Positions 9,201-18,678 are shown, counted from the stretch's first letter. The stretch: DNA of 64,000 bases from Agapetus fuscipes (GCA_951799405.1 OX637339.1:13950001-14014000), one strand, 5' to 3'. Notes: generated by a model not told the origin, from the sequence alone. A program made the numbers and translations.

Positions 9201-11908
9201 ACTTTAGAAGCATCCTCGTTGTTTTCCAGAAGCATCTTTTCTTTAGCGATATATTTCCCTTGATCAGCGTTAGAAATTTCCAGTTTCTCAACTAAATTTG
9301 GCATAATTGTAGACAAAAACTCTGGCCCTCTGCTCAGCTTGTATTGCATTTCTATGATTTTAACCAAAACTGTATTGTACAGGACGAATAAATCATTTTT
9401 ATCCCCTTTCAGTGTCTTTTTCTTTTGCGCCATTACATCTGGTAAAATCATTTGAATGTTTGGTTCTAAAATTGTTGGATCTAGTTCTAACGCTTGTATC
9501 ATTATAGACAGAGATTCAGAGCTTAGAACTGCGTCACTTGTTACCAAATTTAAAACCAAATCTTGTAAAAATAGTAAGTAACTCTTTTTGTTGCCATCAC
9601 TAATAATATCTGATAGCGTAACACTCAAATTGACATTATATTCCGTCAAATACTTCAACATATGTAAAAATATAATTCTTTTAACGTTATCGTCAAAGTG
9701 TAACAATTTCAACTTGTCATTGATATTTCTTTCTTCATTGTTTATATTGGCACAAATAGACAAAATCTTTGTGAAAAGATAAATAATCACGCTGTCAGAT
9801 TTACATGAAAAAATGAACACTTTAATAAATTTTAACAAGAAATTGTGATTTGTAATATTATCAGATTTCAGTGAGTATTCAAAGACAACGTTCATTACTG
9901 TCACCACATGCCTCAACATTTCTCCTTTCTCATTGATCAAACTTGACATTTCGTCATCTTTTAAAATTGCGTAAAGGTAATTTTTATACACCTTTAATGA
10001 CAGCTGAGGAAACAGGACATATTGGCAGAGATGTAAAACTGTATTTGACAGTTTCGGGTTGATCAAGAATTCCAAAATGACATTCAATAATTTACTGCTG
10101 ATAAAGCTGTCAACTAGTAATGTTTTTTTAGGGAAATTCTTTACAAAATGAGACAAATTGCTTAGGGTTTTTTCCACAGCCATGTTGTATACAAACATGC
10201 TTCTTTGATTTTCTTTTTGACTGGTTCGCAGTTGTACATTTTTCAACACGGTGACCAGGAAAGAAAAGTATTCTGTGTGGCTCTGTTGGAAATGTGGCAG
10301 GATTGTAGAGTTTTCTATGAGGCTGATGCAGCATTCTGTTACTTCAATATTTTCATCGAGTTTTGGTTTTGCCACGCTGATTTCAGATTCGCTTACAAGT
10401 GTTGCAAGTACCTAAAAAAATAAAAATAAAAGTTTTCAATCTTTAATTTAATTTTTTTTTAAAAGAATAACATAATAAAACACAACATTAAAAATTTCTA
10501 TTACATTATTTGATATTATCGGAAATCATGGGCAACTTTTTTGATATATTTTGGTTAGAACCGTGAAGTTTGAACCGTGCTCTGTGTGCAAACAAGTTGA
10601 AAATTAATGCAAGTAAGACGAAAGTACTGATTTTTGACAGAAGGGATGAAACTGAAGAATGCACGTTCATGTTGAATGGTACGAAAGTTGAAATTGTGGA
10701 TGAATTTAGATACTTGGGAAGTATGTTTGAAAAGAATGGAAAGATGACAAGAGAACTTGAGAATAGGGTGTGCAAGGGAAAGCAAGTGGTCGGTGCAATA
10801 GGAAGAATAGCAAAGAACAAGCGATTGACGATGGATTTGAGAATGGCGGTACACAATGGCATATTGTTACCGACTTTGATGTATGGAAGTGAAGCATGGA
10901 CAGTGAATGATAACGAAATGAGTAAAGTATGTACGGTGGAAATGAAGCATTTGAGAAGTATGACAGGAAAAACTTAAGCGGTAAAAAAAGAATGTAATTT
11001 GAAAGAGGATGTGAAAGTTAAAGTACAAAAGAATGTGATGAGATGGTTTGGGCATGTGGAAAGAATGAATGATGATAGACTGACAAAGTATGTCTCCAAA
11101 GAAAGTGTGAAAGGAAAAAGAGGGAAGTGACGACCGAGAAAAGTATGGAGTGATCAGATTGTGAAAGAATGGGATATACAAAGTGAGCGTAAAAGAAAAA
11201 AATGCATGAAAAAGGTGATGGATATGAAGGAATTGAAAGAGGTATGTCAGGATAGGAAAAAATGGAGGCAACTCTGCAGAGGCTTTGGCCACCTCTAGCG
11301 GAATGGCGACAGAGTTACAGTACAGTTACAGAGATATTTTATTTTATTTCGGATTATCTGATAGTTGTTGTTGTGGATATCCATGACATCTTTGCTGCGG
11401 AGGTACTGCCTTACCCTAGAGGAATGGCAGCTGGATACAGAAACACAATAAACTTTAATTCTTACCGTAACAAATTTCAACACGGAAGAAGAACTAAAAT
11501 TGCTGAAATTCAACAGCCGCTTCAAGCATTTCTTTAGTGTTCTCAACAAGCTGATTCTACTCTGCTGGTCTTTAGTCTGATGGAGGTTATCACATATCCA
11601 CTGCAGAACAATCTCATGGCGGTTTTTTTCAGGGAAAAAGTCGGAATTTAAGACATTTTCAGCCAATTTCAAACGCTTGGTGAGCGGCTCATCTCCAATT
11701 TCCAACCTGCGCTTGAGCTCTGAAAGAAAGAAACGTTATTATCTTTAAAATTTCAATAAAAACACACTGTTATATTTCTAGGTTATGTTTTAGAACAAAC
11801 AAGTACTGTATCCAGAATAAAGCTTTAAAATATATTCACATATATTTTTGGTGTTTTTATTTATATTTAGCATTAAATAATAATATATTTACCTCTCCCA
11901 AGCGACAT
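70..11908 (-). CDS. URB2: Large nucleolar-type protein, likely URB2 (nine exons, 3' end outside window)
   Basis: Nine exons join with consistent phase and GT-AG sites: 11893-11908, 11466-11719, 9009-10411, 8150-8267, 5267-5497, 3326-4636, 1725-2036, 935-1276 and 70-254. They give about 1,390 residues before the left edge. The product is helical and leucine-rich, with no catalytic motif. Assignment rests on three things: the N-terminal KRLKLAENVL block followed by a tryptophan helix; a C-terminal block reading LLMHRSELLQDR, like the Urb2/Npa2 domain; and a size near the usual 1,500 residues. URB2 family proteins act in the nucleolus in early pre-60S ribosome assembly, in yeast with Npa1/Urb1. 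Another HEAT-like scaffold cannot be excluded without a search. The gene is head to head with the plus-strand gene at 12935. Confidence 0.62.
366..645 (+). repeat. SINE-1 (tRNA-derived), degenerate copy
   Basis: Starts with an A-box-like TAGCTCAGCTGG and shares the body seen at 4757 and 15400 (GGGTGTCAGAAATGATTTCC, CTTCAATTGAAGTGGTTG, CCCCTTTGGGGA). The B box is degraded. It lies in or downstream of the URB2-like 3' region. Confidence 0.7.
935..1276 (-). CDS. URB2: URB2-like exon 8
   Basis: 342 nt (114 codons) beginning ADNTPPKSKK after a TTTTACAG acceptor, ending at AAG|GTAATC. A basic lead is followed by an acidic, lysine-rich linker. Confidence 0.6.
1527..1712 (+). repeat. R1 interspersed repeat
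   Basis: Shares TTTGCCAATGT, TTTCAGGTAAGGTCGGCAAGA and ATACATGTCTGCTTGTGAGAAT with the R1 copies further right. Confidence 0.65.
1725..2036 (-). CDS. URB2: URB2-like exon 7
   Basis: 312 nt (104 codons) starting LAALSNPSICLHHAKG after a TTTTTCAG acceptor, with an ACG|GTAAGT donor. It belongs to the C-terminal part of the protein. Confidence 0.62.
2300..2455 (-). repeat. SINE-1 fragment
   Basis: Minus-oriented body only (TTTCCCTGCTCCCGAAGG, CTCATTTCTTGCTAAGGCT, TTGTCACCCT), without the tRNA-like head. Confidence 0.5.
2518..2640 (-). repeat. R3 short interspersed repeat
   Basis: Reverse complement matches 8822-8950 and 16560-16690: GCTGTGAACTTGAAG, AAATCCCTGAT, TGACATCACATAGCTGAGGG, GAGTCCAT. 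About 120 bp, no coding capacity, likely a MITE or SINE fragment. Confidence 0.6.
2747..2805 (-). ncRNA. Hammerhead-like ribozyme motif, left arm
   Basis: Mirror copy of the right-arm motif on the opposite strand, with the same CTGAGGA/GAAAC core and helix II. Confidence 0.35.
3151..3212 (+). ncRNA. Hammerhead-like ribozyme motif, right arm
   Basis: CTGAGGA (3175-3181) and GAAAC (3201-3205) flank a 6-bp helix II (GTCGGA/TCCGAC). Upstream CTCTTTGT can pair with ACGTAGAG after GAAA, placing a GTA triplet at the cleavage site, and GAGGAC/GTCTC can form helix I. One extra C follows CTGAGGA, so this is a variant core. The left arm at 2747-2805 has the same motif on the minus strand. Confidence 0.4.
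3326..4636 (-). CDS. URB2: URB2-like exon 6
   Basis: 1,311 nt (437 codons) from a TTTGCAG acceptor to a GCT|GTAAGT donor, phase 0 at both ends. The protein is helical and leucine/lysine-rich, with an acidic patch near the end. Confidence 0.68.
4757..5070 (-). repeat. SINE-1 with well-kept tRNA-like head
   Basis: Read on the minus strand, ATAGCTCAGTTGGTAGAG (A box) and GGTTCGAATCCC (B box) precede the common SINE-1 body and a T-rich/ACACTATATGTGTAG tail. It sits in the intron between exons 5 and 6. The intact polymerase III boxes make this the best master-like copy in the window. Confidence 0.8.
5075..5245 (+). repeat. R1 repeat, diverged copy
   Basis: TTTGCCAATGT, TTTCAGGGAAAGGCGACAAG and the TTGCAGCTTA tail are shared with R1. 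It lies in a URB2-like intron. Confidence 0.55.
5267..5497 (-). CDS. URB2: URB2-like exon 5
   Basis: 231 nt (77 codons) after a TTTTTTAG acceptor, beginning EKRILRSFLSM. The donor ATG|GTAGGT keeps phase 0 into exon 6. The intron before it carries the Penelope-like element. Confidence 0.6.
5805..5846 (-). ncRNA. Hammerhead variant with diminished helix III at the Penelope 3' end
   Basis: Minus strand: helix I CCAC/GTGG encloses CTGATGA, helix II GCGAAC/GTTTGC, GAAA and a palindromic ACCGGT in place of helix III. One extra U follows CTGATGA. Variants with reduced helix III are known to be associated with Penelope-like elements and to cleave as dimers. Confidence 0.5.
5895..6530 (-). pseudogene. 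GIY-YIG endonuclease domain of the Penelope-like element
   Basis: SGVYEIKC, YIGQTSR, RLDEHRRC and FANHIIETGH are the GIY-YIG endonuclease landmarks, with the Arg after YIG in place. In Penelope-like elements this domain cuts target DNA. It is downstream of RT in another frame. Confidence 0.82.
6412..7707 (-). pseudogene. Penelope-like reverse transcriptase
   Basis: 431 codons contain the Penelope RT blocks: ITKADKGNSVIILD, PKLYGLPKIHK, SFDIVNLFTNVPV, TGLPMGSPLSPI and WFRYVDNVFCIF. The catalytic YVDD reads YVDN, losing one metal-binding aspartate, and a frameshift near 6440-6530 separates it from the endonuclease. It is therefore dead as it stands. Confidence 0.85.
7870..8095 (-). repeat. Degenerate 15-bp minisatellite
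   Basis: About 13 imperfect units around GACCGAATTGTCYGT (shown as on the plus strand), drifting to GGACGAACTGTCGT and GATCGAAGTGCCTTC. The open frame across it is a by-product of the 15-bp period. Confidence 0.7.
8150..8267 (-). CDS. URB2: URB2-like exon 4
   Basis: 118 nt between a CTCACACAG acceptor and a GTAAGTATTC donor. The first base completes the split codon from exon 3, and the exon ends in phase 0. Confidence 0.55.
8575..8785. mobile_element. GC-rich MITE
   Basis: 211 bp with terminal inverted repeats AGGGTAAGTACATACTAGGC and, at the right in reverse, AGGGTACGTACGCACTAGGC. A TA flanks each side (8573-8574 and 8786-8787). The interior is strikingly GC-rich (CGGCATGCGGC type) compared with its AT-rich surroundings. 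It lies in the URB2-like intron between exons 3 and 4. Confidence 0.65.
8822..8950 (+). repeat. R3 repeat copy
   Basis: Shares GTGCTGTGAACTAGAA, AAATCCCTGAT, GACGTCACATCGCTGAGGG and GGAGTCCATTTT with the other R3 copies. Confidence 0.6.
9009..10411 (-). CDS. URB2: URB2-like exon 3
   Basis: An uninterrupted reading frame of about 467 codons starts after a TTTTTTAG acceptor in phase 0. The donor was chosen at GAA|GTATCT because it leaves the two bases exon 4 needs; an alternative CAG|GTATTT donor at 9034 gives the wrong phase. The sequence is all-helical with no recognisable motif. Confidence 0.65.
10570..11285 (+). mobile_element. RTE-type LINE fragment (RT C-terminus)
   Basis: LKINASKTKVLIF, EFRYLGSMFEKNGK, LLPTLMYGSEAW and, after a TAA at about 10975, VMRWFGHVERM and RPRKVW are the C-terminal blocks of RTE-like endonuclease/RT proteins. 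It is interrupted by stops and lacks the RT core. It is in URB2-like intron 2. Confidence 0.8.
11466..11719 (-). CDS. URB2: URB2-like exon 2
   Basis: 254 nt between a TTTCTTTCTTTCAG acceptor and a GTAAGAAT donor. Exons 1 and 2 together make exactly 90 codons. It contains the KRLKLAENVL and EIVLQWICDNL helices. Confidence 0.65.
11893..11908 (-). CDS. URB2: URB2-like exon 1 (16-nt start microexon)
   Basis: ATG TCG CTT GGG AGA G followed by a GTAAAT donor. It supplies only MSLGR plus one base, which completes a GAG codon at the acceptor at 11720-11721. The phase match supports this start. Confidence 0.6.
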
Positions 11909-12934
11909 TTTTTGTCAAAAATTAAAAGATCTGTCAACGAATTGTCAAACGCACATTGCTGTGTCTCAGTGTGGTAAGACTGCAAAAATGAAGAATAATA
12001 TTGTCTTCCCTAAATTTATAAGAAAACGTTTTTTATCGGTAGGTAGGTAAAATGTGCAGTTTAAGAAAAATAAATGGAAAACGCCATTTCTGAAAGACGC
12101 CGTGCCATGCGTTCTGTTGTTCTGTTGTTTTCCGGCCGCATGTTTTGCCGTTTTGTTTGATTGTGTTCGAAGGTTCGAAGATTGTAGCCGTTATTCCATA
12201 TTTTTTTTGCTGCTCATAAAACTGCCGAACTTTCAACTTGGTAATTTCAACATTCTGCAATCTTATATAATTTTAAGTACAACCCACGGCAAATTCACAA
12301 CTCTTGAATCTGGCAGTGCTTCTACCTCAATGTTCTACCTCCAATACTATAATAATCTAAGCTGCAAGGATATGTTAAAATTTAAGGCTCATATGAAATG
12401 CATGCCTACAGACAGGCACATGTAGGTTCGCGTTTACACATTCTGCATGTGTGCATACAAATAAAGAAAACCTCACATGGACATAAACTTTGCAACTCCT
12501 GCCGCCGTTCCCTGAACCGGGGTGGCATTGGCAAAAGTGAACCAATTTTTACAGCACGGGTAGTCAGCCTCGTACCAACCTATCAGTCAAGGAGCATACG
12601 AATCATAAAATTCACATTTTCATGAAAATTTAACACAGCTGTAATATCTGTTAGATGCATATATCATCTTTGTTGCAGCAGACGTGTAAGTTCACGCTCT
12701 CACATGCTGCATGTGTACCTACTTACTAAATAACCGTGATAACATCTCAAACATGATCTCAAATGAACATAAGCCATGAAGCTCTTGCTGACCTTCTCTG
12801 GAACACGGTTGCCATTAGAAAAGTAAACTCTTGAACTTACTACTTTAAAGTAGTAAGGCGTTATTAGAAGCAGTGATAAATAAGCATTTATTAACAGTTT
12901 TTTCTTCATCTAGATTCAATCATCTGTAATTGCG
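11909..12934. promoter_or_regulatory. Divergent intergenic region between the two host genes
   Basis: About 1 kb separates the start codons of the minus-strand URB2-like gene and the plus-strand gene. Any shared promoter must lie here. I see no convincing TATA box. Much of it (about 12360-12610 and 12680-12905) is two minus-oriented copies of the R1 repeat. Confidence 0.35.
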
Positions 12935-13122
12935 ATGGAGCCGTTCAAATACCCCGAGGACTGGAGCTACGAAGTTGCTGAGAGTTGCAGCAATGGAACA
13001 ATTGTGCGGGCTCAGCTGATCGCCGAGAAGGAATCCTTTTCTTGGGTGGCCAAATTTGGCAACTTGAATTGCGCCTCATGGATACTAAACCACAAATACA
13101 GGAGCAATGAAAAAGCCAAGAG
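12935..13122 (+). CDS. Zinc-finger gene exon 1
   Basis: ATG in context TGCGATGG; ends AAGAG|GTAATG with two bases of an arginine codon. Confidence 0.6.
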
Positions 13123-16100
13123 GTAATGTCTATATTTTATGATTGTAGCTTGAGGTGAATGTTAACCGCCCTATGCATATGAACGTACGCTATACACAAT
13201 CTTTGAGTGTACCATTCTGCTACATCCCGTATCGCATACGCGCTTGAGAAAAAATAATATGTATGAAAACTGCAAACTGCCTGGCGTCCGCCTGAGTGCC
13301 AAGGTCATTTCATTACAAGTCTAGACAAGTTAGTTCCTCAAGGGCAGGCTAACCGTTCCCTAGTTTGTTTGGCATTTTGTAATTTTTCATAATACTCTTC
13401 AAAAGTCAGGAGTACATACATGGTGGTTTCGATTCCTGATTATTTTTTGTCTATTCCTCGGAAAATAACCTGAAGGTAGAGGGGTTAATATATATTTGTA
13501 GCTTAGATTATAGATACAGTTGTAAAATGTATGGTATTGCTAGACAAACCACGCTGGATTGCATGAAAGCTAACATACCGGCCGTAGGAGGGATAAGTTG
13601 AAAAAAAAATAATTTAGGGATTAATTTTTTTGTGATGTAGGCACACAATGTGTAAGCACAAACCCATAGCTTTATACTTGTTGCAGGTACATATCTCACA
13701 GGAGATGGGTGTGCCAGCACAACAGCCACGGCAAAATCCCCACAAGCAAAAGGAATACGGGGTGTCTCATGAGCATAGACATCAAAATCAAGATTATAAC
13801 CCGCAAAACCAAAGACACGGACAGATTTCTGAAGATGGTGCCGCCGTTGCAAGCTCTCATCAAGATAGAGGGAGCTCACAACCATCCCATAGACGCGCCG
13901 GAAACATTGAGACTTCTACGCGTCAGTGACGAAACCAAAGTGAGTAAAAACTATGAATGTTTTTTATGCTTCCAAAGTTGGCTGCACATACTTTAAATTG
14001 ATCTTCCAGGTCTTGTCAGTGGTCCGTTGCTTTCTTTAATCTTTGCTTGTGTTCCATTTTCTACACTGCGAGTAACTTCTTTGGAGCTCTGCCATCTTCC
14101 GATTGAATTCCAACTATTGTCATTTGTTTCTTGCCCTTGTGACAAAGGATTGCTCTTGTATGTTTAAATGTACGGATAATTTATTTGGTAACTGCTGTTT
14201 TTTTGTGGATCACACCTCAACAGCCCTCTTTGAGCTTGGTCGTCACTGTAGAAAGTGTCAAATCTCAAGCAAGACCCATTTGCGTGAGGTTGGATTGATC
14301 TTTGGTAACCCGTCTTTTTTTTAAGCGCAAATGAAGTTTTCAACCCAGGGAAGAGAATATTTTCTTGTGCTCTAAATCATACTGACGACCTTCGGATTAC
14401 GAGTCCGTAGCGTTAGCCACTAGACTGCAGACCACTCCTGTGTAATTTTAGTAAATACTTCCCATATTTCTTTTCTTAGCTTTTATTTTACGTAATTAAT
14501 AATCCATTGACAGGTTCCTCTTTTGTTAATATATGTTTGCAACTCAGATAATAGATTATTATAGACCTGAGTTACTTGCCAAGTGTAGCACTAGGCATAT
14601 TTAAGGTGACTGGTCACAAAACAATGGGATAAAGAAGTGTTTCGTTGTCATCATGATTGTTTATTTTGAAATTGTAATTTCAGGCTCAATACGAGGAATA
14701 TTTCAAGATTGGCTTACACGTGCAAGACGCCATCAGATGCCACGAAGCAAGACTGCGCTCTTCTGGAGCTGCGGAGATTGATTTTGATGACACTTCTAAA
14801 AATCCAACACGACGCATGGTCCAACATATTTACGATAATTATAAAAATCAGGCAAATTCCGACCATAATACAACAAATTACGACCATAATATAATTGCAA
14901 GCCCCTCAACGTCGACTGCAGATAAAGATGAAATAAATGTGAACAATCAATTGATGCAAGCGAGCGCTGAAGAAGCTAGACTGAAGTTTATCCATGAATT
15001 ACGGGCCGTGCGGTGGGCTAAATTTCTATGTGAACAGGAGAAATTCGAGCCTACTGGAATAGATTTAAAATTGTTGGCCCTTGAGAAGAAAGAGTTGGCC
15101 GATTTGAAATCTTTCAAAACTCAGGAGCAGTATCTCGCGTATAAAATCCGAATCAGTAGGCTTGATTTCGCCCATTTCCGGCGCGGAGGAATGATGAAGG
15201 TTCAACCATCAGCAAGAGTACGTCATCGAAAAGGGCTGTTGCTAGGAACAAAGAGACAAGCTAATGGCTGGTCCAAGAAGAGACCGCACAACATAAACAT
15301 CAATATAGGAAATAATGAATCAAGCGCAGAATCACAAAGGTATATTATTTGGCATTTACTTCTTGTTCAAAAAAAAGTACAAAAAGTACAATTTTCTGGT
15401 TGATAACTCAGTTGGTAGAGTGCTTGCATTCCATGCTGTGAGGTTTTCCCCACCGGGGGAGTCAAATGATTCCCGTTTCCGTGTTTATTTCAAACCCCAA
15501 AACAAATTCCCGGCATAGTTTACTCAGCCTTCACAAGAAATGCTAACCCTCTGGAGCTGGAAAATTCCCACTTCAACTGAAGTGGTTAGCGTAAGGCTGG
15601 CCCCCTTACCTGTAAAAATAAATAAATTCAACTCGCCACATGCTACGCTTTCGGGGATAATGCGGATAATAAGTTACACTATATGTGTAGCTTAGTTGCG
15701 TTTGTGGAGCATTAGAGCTATCTGGCATGCCAAACAGACTACCCACATGATGTAACTTAGGCGAGATAAATGAGAATTGTGAAACAATAAGTATGACTAA
15801 GAGCTGATGATGCTAGAGAGATGTTTTCCGGGATCTGTTGCAGTGGTCTGTGGGAGCTGGAGCTTCCAGACGTTTTTCCCATGTCTACAATGGGCTTCCT
15901 CTTTTTCTCAGTTGTATTACAATAGCACTTGGTGCCTTTTTTAATCAAATATGTGTCAGTCTCTTTTTTCATTGTTTATCTACCTGTGTTCCATGGCACG
16001 TGCATTACGATGGGAAGAAACTGATTTACTCAATCTAATTATTTTATTTTGATTGATCTATTAACTGCTAAAAGCATGGTTTTAAACTGTTACTGTATCC

Positions 16101-16240
16101 TGCCACCGTTTTTCTAGGGGTGGCTGGTACCTACCTCTGCAGATGCGTCTCCACTTTTTTCTGTCCTTGCATACATCTTTCATCGCTTCAGCATTCATTA
16201 TGTATAAATATTATACCATTATTATTTATATTGCAGATAG
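12935..16240 (+). CDS. FLYWCH/WRKY-GCM1-like zinc-finger protein, four exons
   Basis: Exons 12935-13122, 13687-13939, 14684-15339 and 16237-16240 join with consistent phase to 366 codons plus TAG. The start is the first ATG (MEPFKYPEDW). The N-terminal half shows RRWVCQHN, then SKRNTGC, basic IKIK repeats and GAHNHP, a C..C..HxH layout as in FLYWCH/WRKY-GCM1 fingers used by MULE-type transposases. The next part (QYEEYFKIGLHVQDAIRCHE) is helical; a polar linker and a basic tail (KGLLLGTKRQANGW) follow. I see no transposase catalytic domain, so it is either a domesticated transposase N-terminus or a host DNA-binding protein. An ATTAAA signal lies at about 16420. Confidence 0.6.
13123..13686. 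other. Intron 1 of the zinc-finger gene
   Basis: No gene seen. A short R1 tail (TTAGATTATAGAT) is at about 13495-13515. Confidence 0.5.
13687..13939 (+). CDS. Zinc-finger gene exon 2
   Basis: Follows a CTTGTTGCAG acceptor; carries the Cys pair and the HNH end of the finger; ends AAA|GTGAGT in phase 0. Confidence 0.65.
13940..14683. repeat. Intron 2 with minus-oriented SINE-2 copy
   Basis: About 14165-14440 is a minus-strand copy of the tRNA-like SINE-2 (its tRNA-like head, read in reverse, near 14380-14440). The last 50 bp of R1 is at about 14525-14575. No coding signal otherwise. Confidence 0.55.
14684..15339 (+). CDS. Zinc-finger gene exon 3
   Basis: Follows a GTAATTTCAG acceptor, 656 nt, ends AAAG|GTATAT. 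It encodes the helical region and basic tail. A plus-strand SINE lies in the following intron. Confidence 0.65.
15398..15715 (+). repeat. SINE-1 copy
   Basis: The A box (ATAACTCAGTTGGTAGAG) is preserved and the B box is altered; the body matches 4757-5070. It lies in the last intron of the zinc-finger gene. Confidence 0.75.
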
Positions 16241-16440
16241 ACTGATCAAGAAACAGCATCAAGGATCAAGTAATGAAGAAAGAATTTGAAGAAGAGGCCG
16301 CTCGTGTATGGTGATTAGAAATTCTTCATACATTTTGCACCAAGAACGGAAGATATTGTTATTTTAGATATTATTATCTTAAATGTGTCTTTGTACCACT
16401 TTAACAATGGACTTGCCACATTAAAAATGGAAAAAAGATG
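16237..16440 (+). other. Zinc-finger gene terminal exon, mostly 3' UTR
   Basis: After TATATTGCAG the first base completes AGA and the next codon is TAG, so the exon is almost wholly untranslated. ATTAAA at about 16420 is a plausible polyadenylation signal. Confidence 0.4.
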
Positions 16441-16559
16441 TGACATATTTTGGCTTTATCAAGACTTTAAAGACGGCACTCAAGCATAACTTCAATACAA
16501 TAATACATAAGTAAATTGAAAAGACACTAAAGTGCTTTATACTGTAGTTAGGAAACGGT

Positions 16560-16690
16560 CACCAGCATTCATAGTGCTGTAAAGTAAAAAGAAATTCCTG
16601 ACTATCGGGAATCCATTTTTTTTACCTACAGTGTGTGAAATCACATAGATGAGGGATATTTTGAATGTGCGGAGTCCATTGTTTTTTTTA
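16560..16690 (+). repeat. R3 repeat copy
   Basis: Shares AGTGCTGTAAAGTA, AAATTCCTGACTATCGGGAAT, AAATCACATAGATGAGGG and GGAGTCCATTGTTTT. Confidence 0.6.
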
Positions 16691-16744
16691 TTACACTGAA
16701 TTGTATCGTTATCATGGAACATCCTAAATTTATTTTTATCTTAT

Positions 16745-16930
16745 TCCTTGACTTATAGGTTGGTATGAGGCTAACCATCCGTACTGTAAAAAAATGGTTC
16801 ACTTTTCCAATGCCACCCCTGTTTCAGGGAAGGTCGGCAAGACTGGCAGATCTTAAAAAAAAATCCAATCAAAAAACATAATTTTTGTGATTTAACATTT
16901 GAGTCCTATACATTCAAACGCGGAATTAAT
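16745..16930 (+). repeat. R1 repeat copy
   Basis: Begins CCTTGACTTATAGGTTGG and continues with the common R1 body to CAGGGAAGGTCGGCAAGA; the tail is diverged. Confidence 0.7.
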
Positions 16931-16984
16931 TGCAAAGACAGATCGTAGGAAAAATATATATTTTTACGAGTTAGAGTATAAAAA

Positions 16985-17025
16985 GCCTTAGTACTTTCGA
17001 CCTTCACCCAACCATCTTCAGAAGC
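16985..17025 (-). ncRNA. Hammerhead-like motif at a LINE/Penelope junction
   Basis: Minus strand: GCTT, CTGAAGA, a weak helix II, then GAAA, palindromic AGTACT and AAGGC. It has the same layout as the Penelope-end motif, with a U after CTGAAGA. Helix II is mostly G-U pairs, so activity is doubtful. Confidence 0.3.
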
Positions 17026-17059
17026 TGGCTCAAAAGTGCTAGGGCATTACTCAAACTTG

Positions 17060-17470
17060 TGAGAGTAAAACTATACTTAGTTAGCCATTCTTGTCCACTG
17101 CTGAACATAGGCCTCCTCCATATCTCACGAGGCATCTCTAGCCTGAGCTTTCAGCATCTAGTCACCAGCAATCTTCTTTATGTCGTCTGACCATAAAAGA
17201 GGAGAAAACTCCTCACAAGGTCTCCACCCCACTGTCTTCTTGGTCCATCTTTTGTCATTGAATCCGGCAACATGCCCTGCCCACGACCACTTTGGCTTTA
17301 CCACTCTTCTTAATAAGATGTCAGTAACTCCCGATCTTCTCAGTATCTCATTATTTCATATCCGATGGGACAGTTGTATGCGTAACGTAGCTCTTTCATA
17401 CTTTTGTCGCCCTACACATTGTTTCTTGACAGACAATTTAGTTTCAGGGCTTCCTCTTTTTTGTTGAATT
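17060..17470 (-). mobile_element. LINE 3' coding fragment
   Basis: Minus-strand blocks KPKWSWAGHVAGFNDKRW, SDDIKKIAGD and EAYVQQWT match the C-terminal tail of a common endonuclease/RT LINE class. Stops and missing tryptophans show it is dead; the RT core is absent. Confidence 0.75.
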
Positions 17471-17795
17471 TCAATGTTTATGGATTTCTATTGCCTCCCT
17501 GTACATCCTCGAGTAGTAGTCCTTTGTTTTTGCCAAGATTTTTGTATTTTCGAATTTTATGTTGTGGTCCTCCAGGAAAGCATGTCCCGCTACCGCCGAT
17601 TTCTCGCCTTTGCACAAATGGCAGTTTCTCCTGTGCTCCTTTAGTATGGTAGCTGCAAACCGTAGTAGAGGAAGCGAAGGAAGTGTGTCCAGTGGTATGG
17701 TGTTTTATCTTTTCTGCCAACTCTTACGGGGAAATGGCGTGATGGTTAGTTAGTTAATAAGCTTTAGTGTGACGTCTGATTTTGTTTGTCACAAC
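17471..17795. other. No gene recognised
   Basis: Short open frames on both strands lack any motif I can name. Confidence 0.5.
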
Positions 17796-17798
17796 TAA

Positions 17799-18678
17799 GG
17801 CCCGGTAGTTTCATCGTTAGCATATGCGCCTAATAGCATAAAAATGACTTACTATAGCTTAAAATCTTAAAAACGGTATTTTGAAATATGCTTTAGCAAG
17901 AAAATAGTCTAATAGCAACGATATTTTTGCTAGCCAATCTTGGGGAGCATACATTTTATGCTATAGCTAATTCCAATATGGCGTCTTTTCTCATCTGTTA
18001 TTTACAGCGGCTATGTAGTTTTGAGTCGAATTTTAGCAATTATTCCCTTAGGAAAAGCACAATATTTACTTCAATTTTGTCATGAAAAGCAACGGGTCAG
18101 ATGTCGAAAGAATTACTGATTATGTTTGCAGGTGCAAATCGAAAATATTTCGTCTCCCTCAATGTCTCCGAGTATTTGGTAGGAACGCGGAAGAATTCAC
18201 TCGGCACATTTGAAATTATTGACAAGCAAATCACAACGGATTTATGAACCTATCTACAACACAGTTTGTAAAATCCGTTTTTAAATGCCTCACTAAATGT
18301 TTTACGCACTTATAATTAAAAATCATATCATATTATCACAGAGCGCCATCCTTGTTGGTGCATTGCAGGCGGACGTCAATATGGCATCTGACACACAGAT
18401 CTGACAGTTATAAAAAAACTACCATAGACAAAAAAATCTTGAATATATTTATGTGGCCAAATGCAGTATTTGAGGTTTTTTTTTCATTTTTCAAGTTTTG
18501 TCACGATGGTACCCATGATGGTATCAATGCAATTACTTCGGGTATCTTCGGTATATACTACAGATAGCCTATAGGCAAAATGCGAATGAAAATACTGTTT
18601 TGGTTTTACTATAGCATATCTCGGGCGTAAAATATGCTATATAAACTACTTTAGCTTAAAATGTGAAAATACCGGCCC
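17799..18678. mobile_element. PIF/Harbinger-type MITE, 880 bp
   Basis: Termini GGCCCGGTAGTTTCATC and, in reverse, GGGCCGGTATTTTCACAT are inverted repeats. Identical TAA target duplications flank them (17796-17798 and 18679-18681), as for Harbinger elements. Subterminal TAGCATAT/TTTAGCTTAAAA motifs recur near both ends. No transposase is encoded. Confidence 0.72.
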
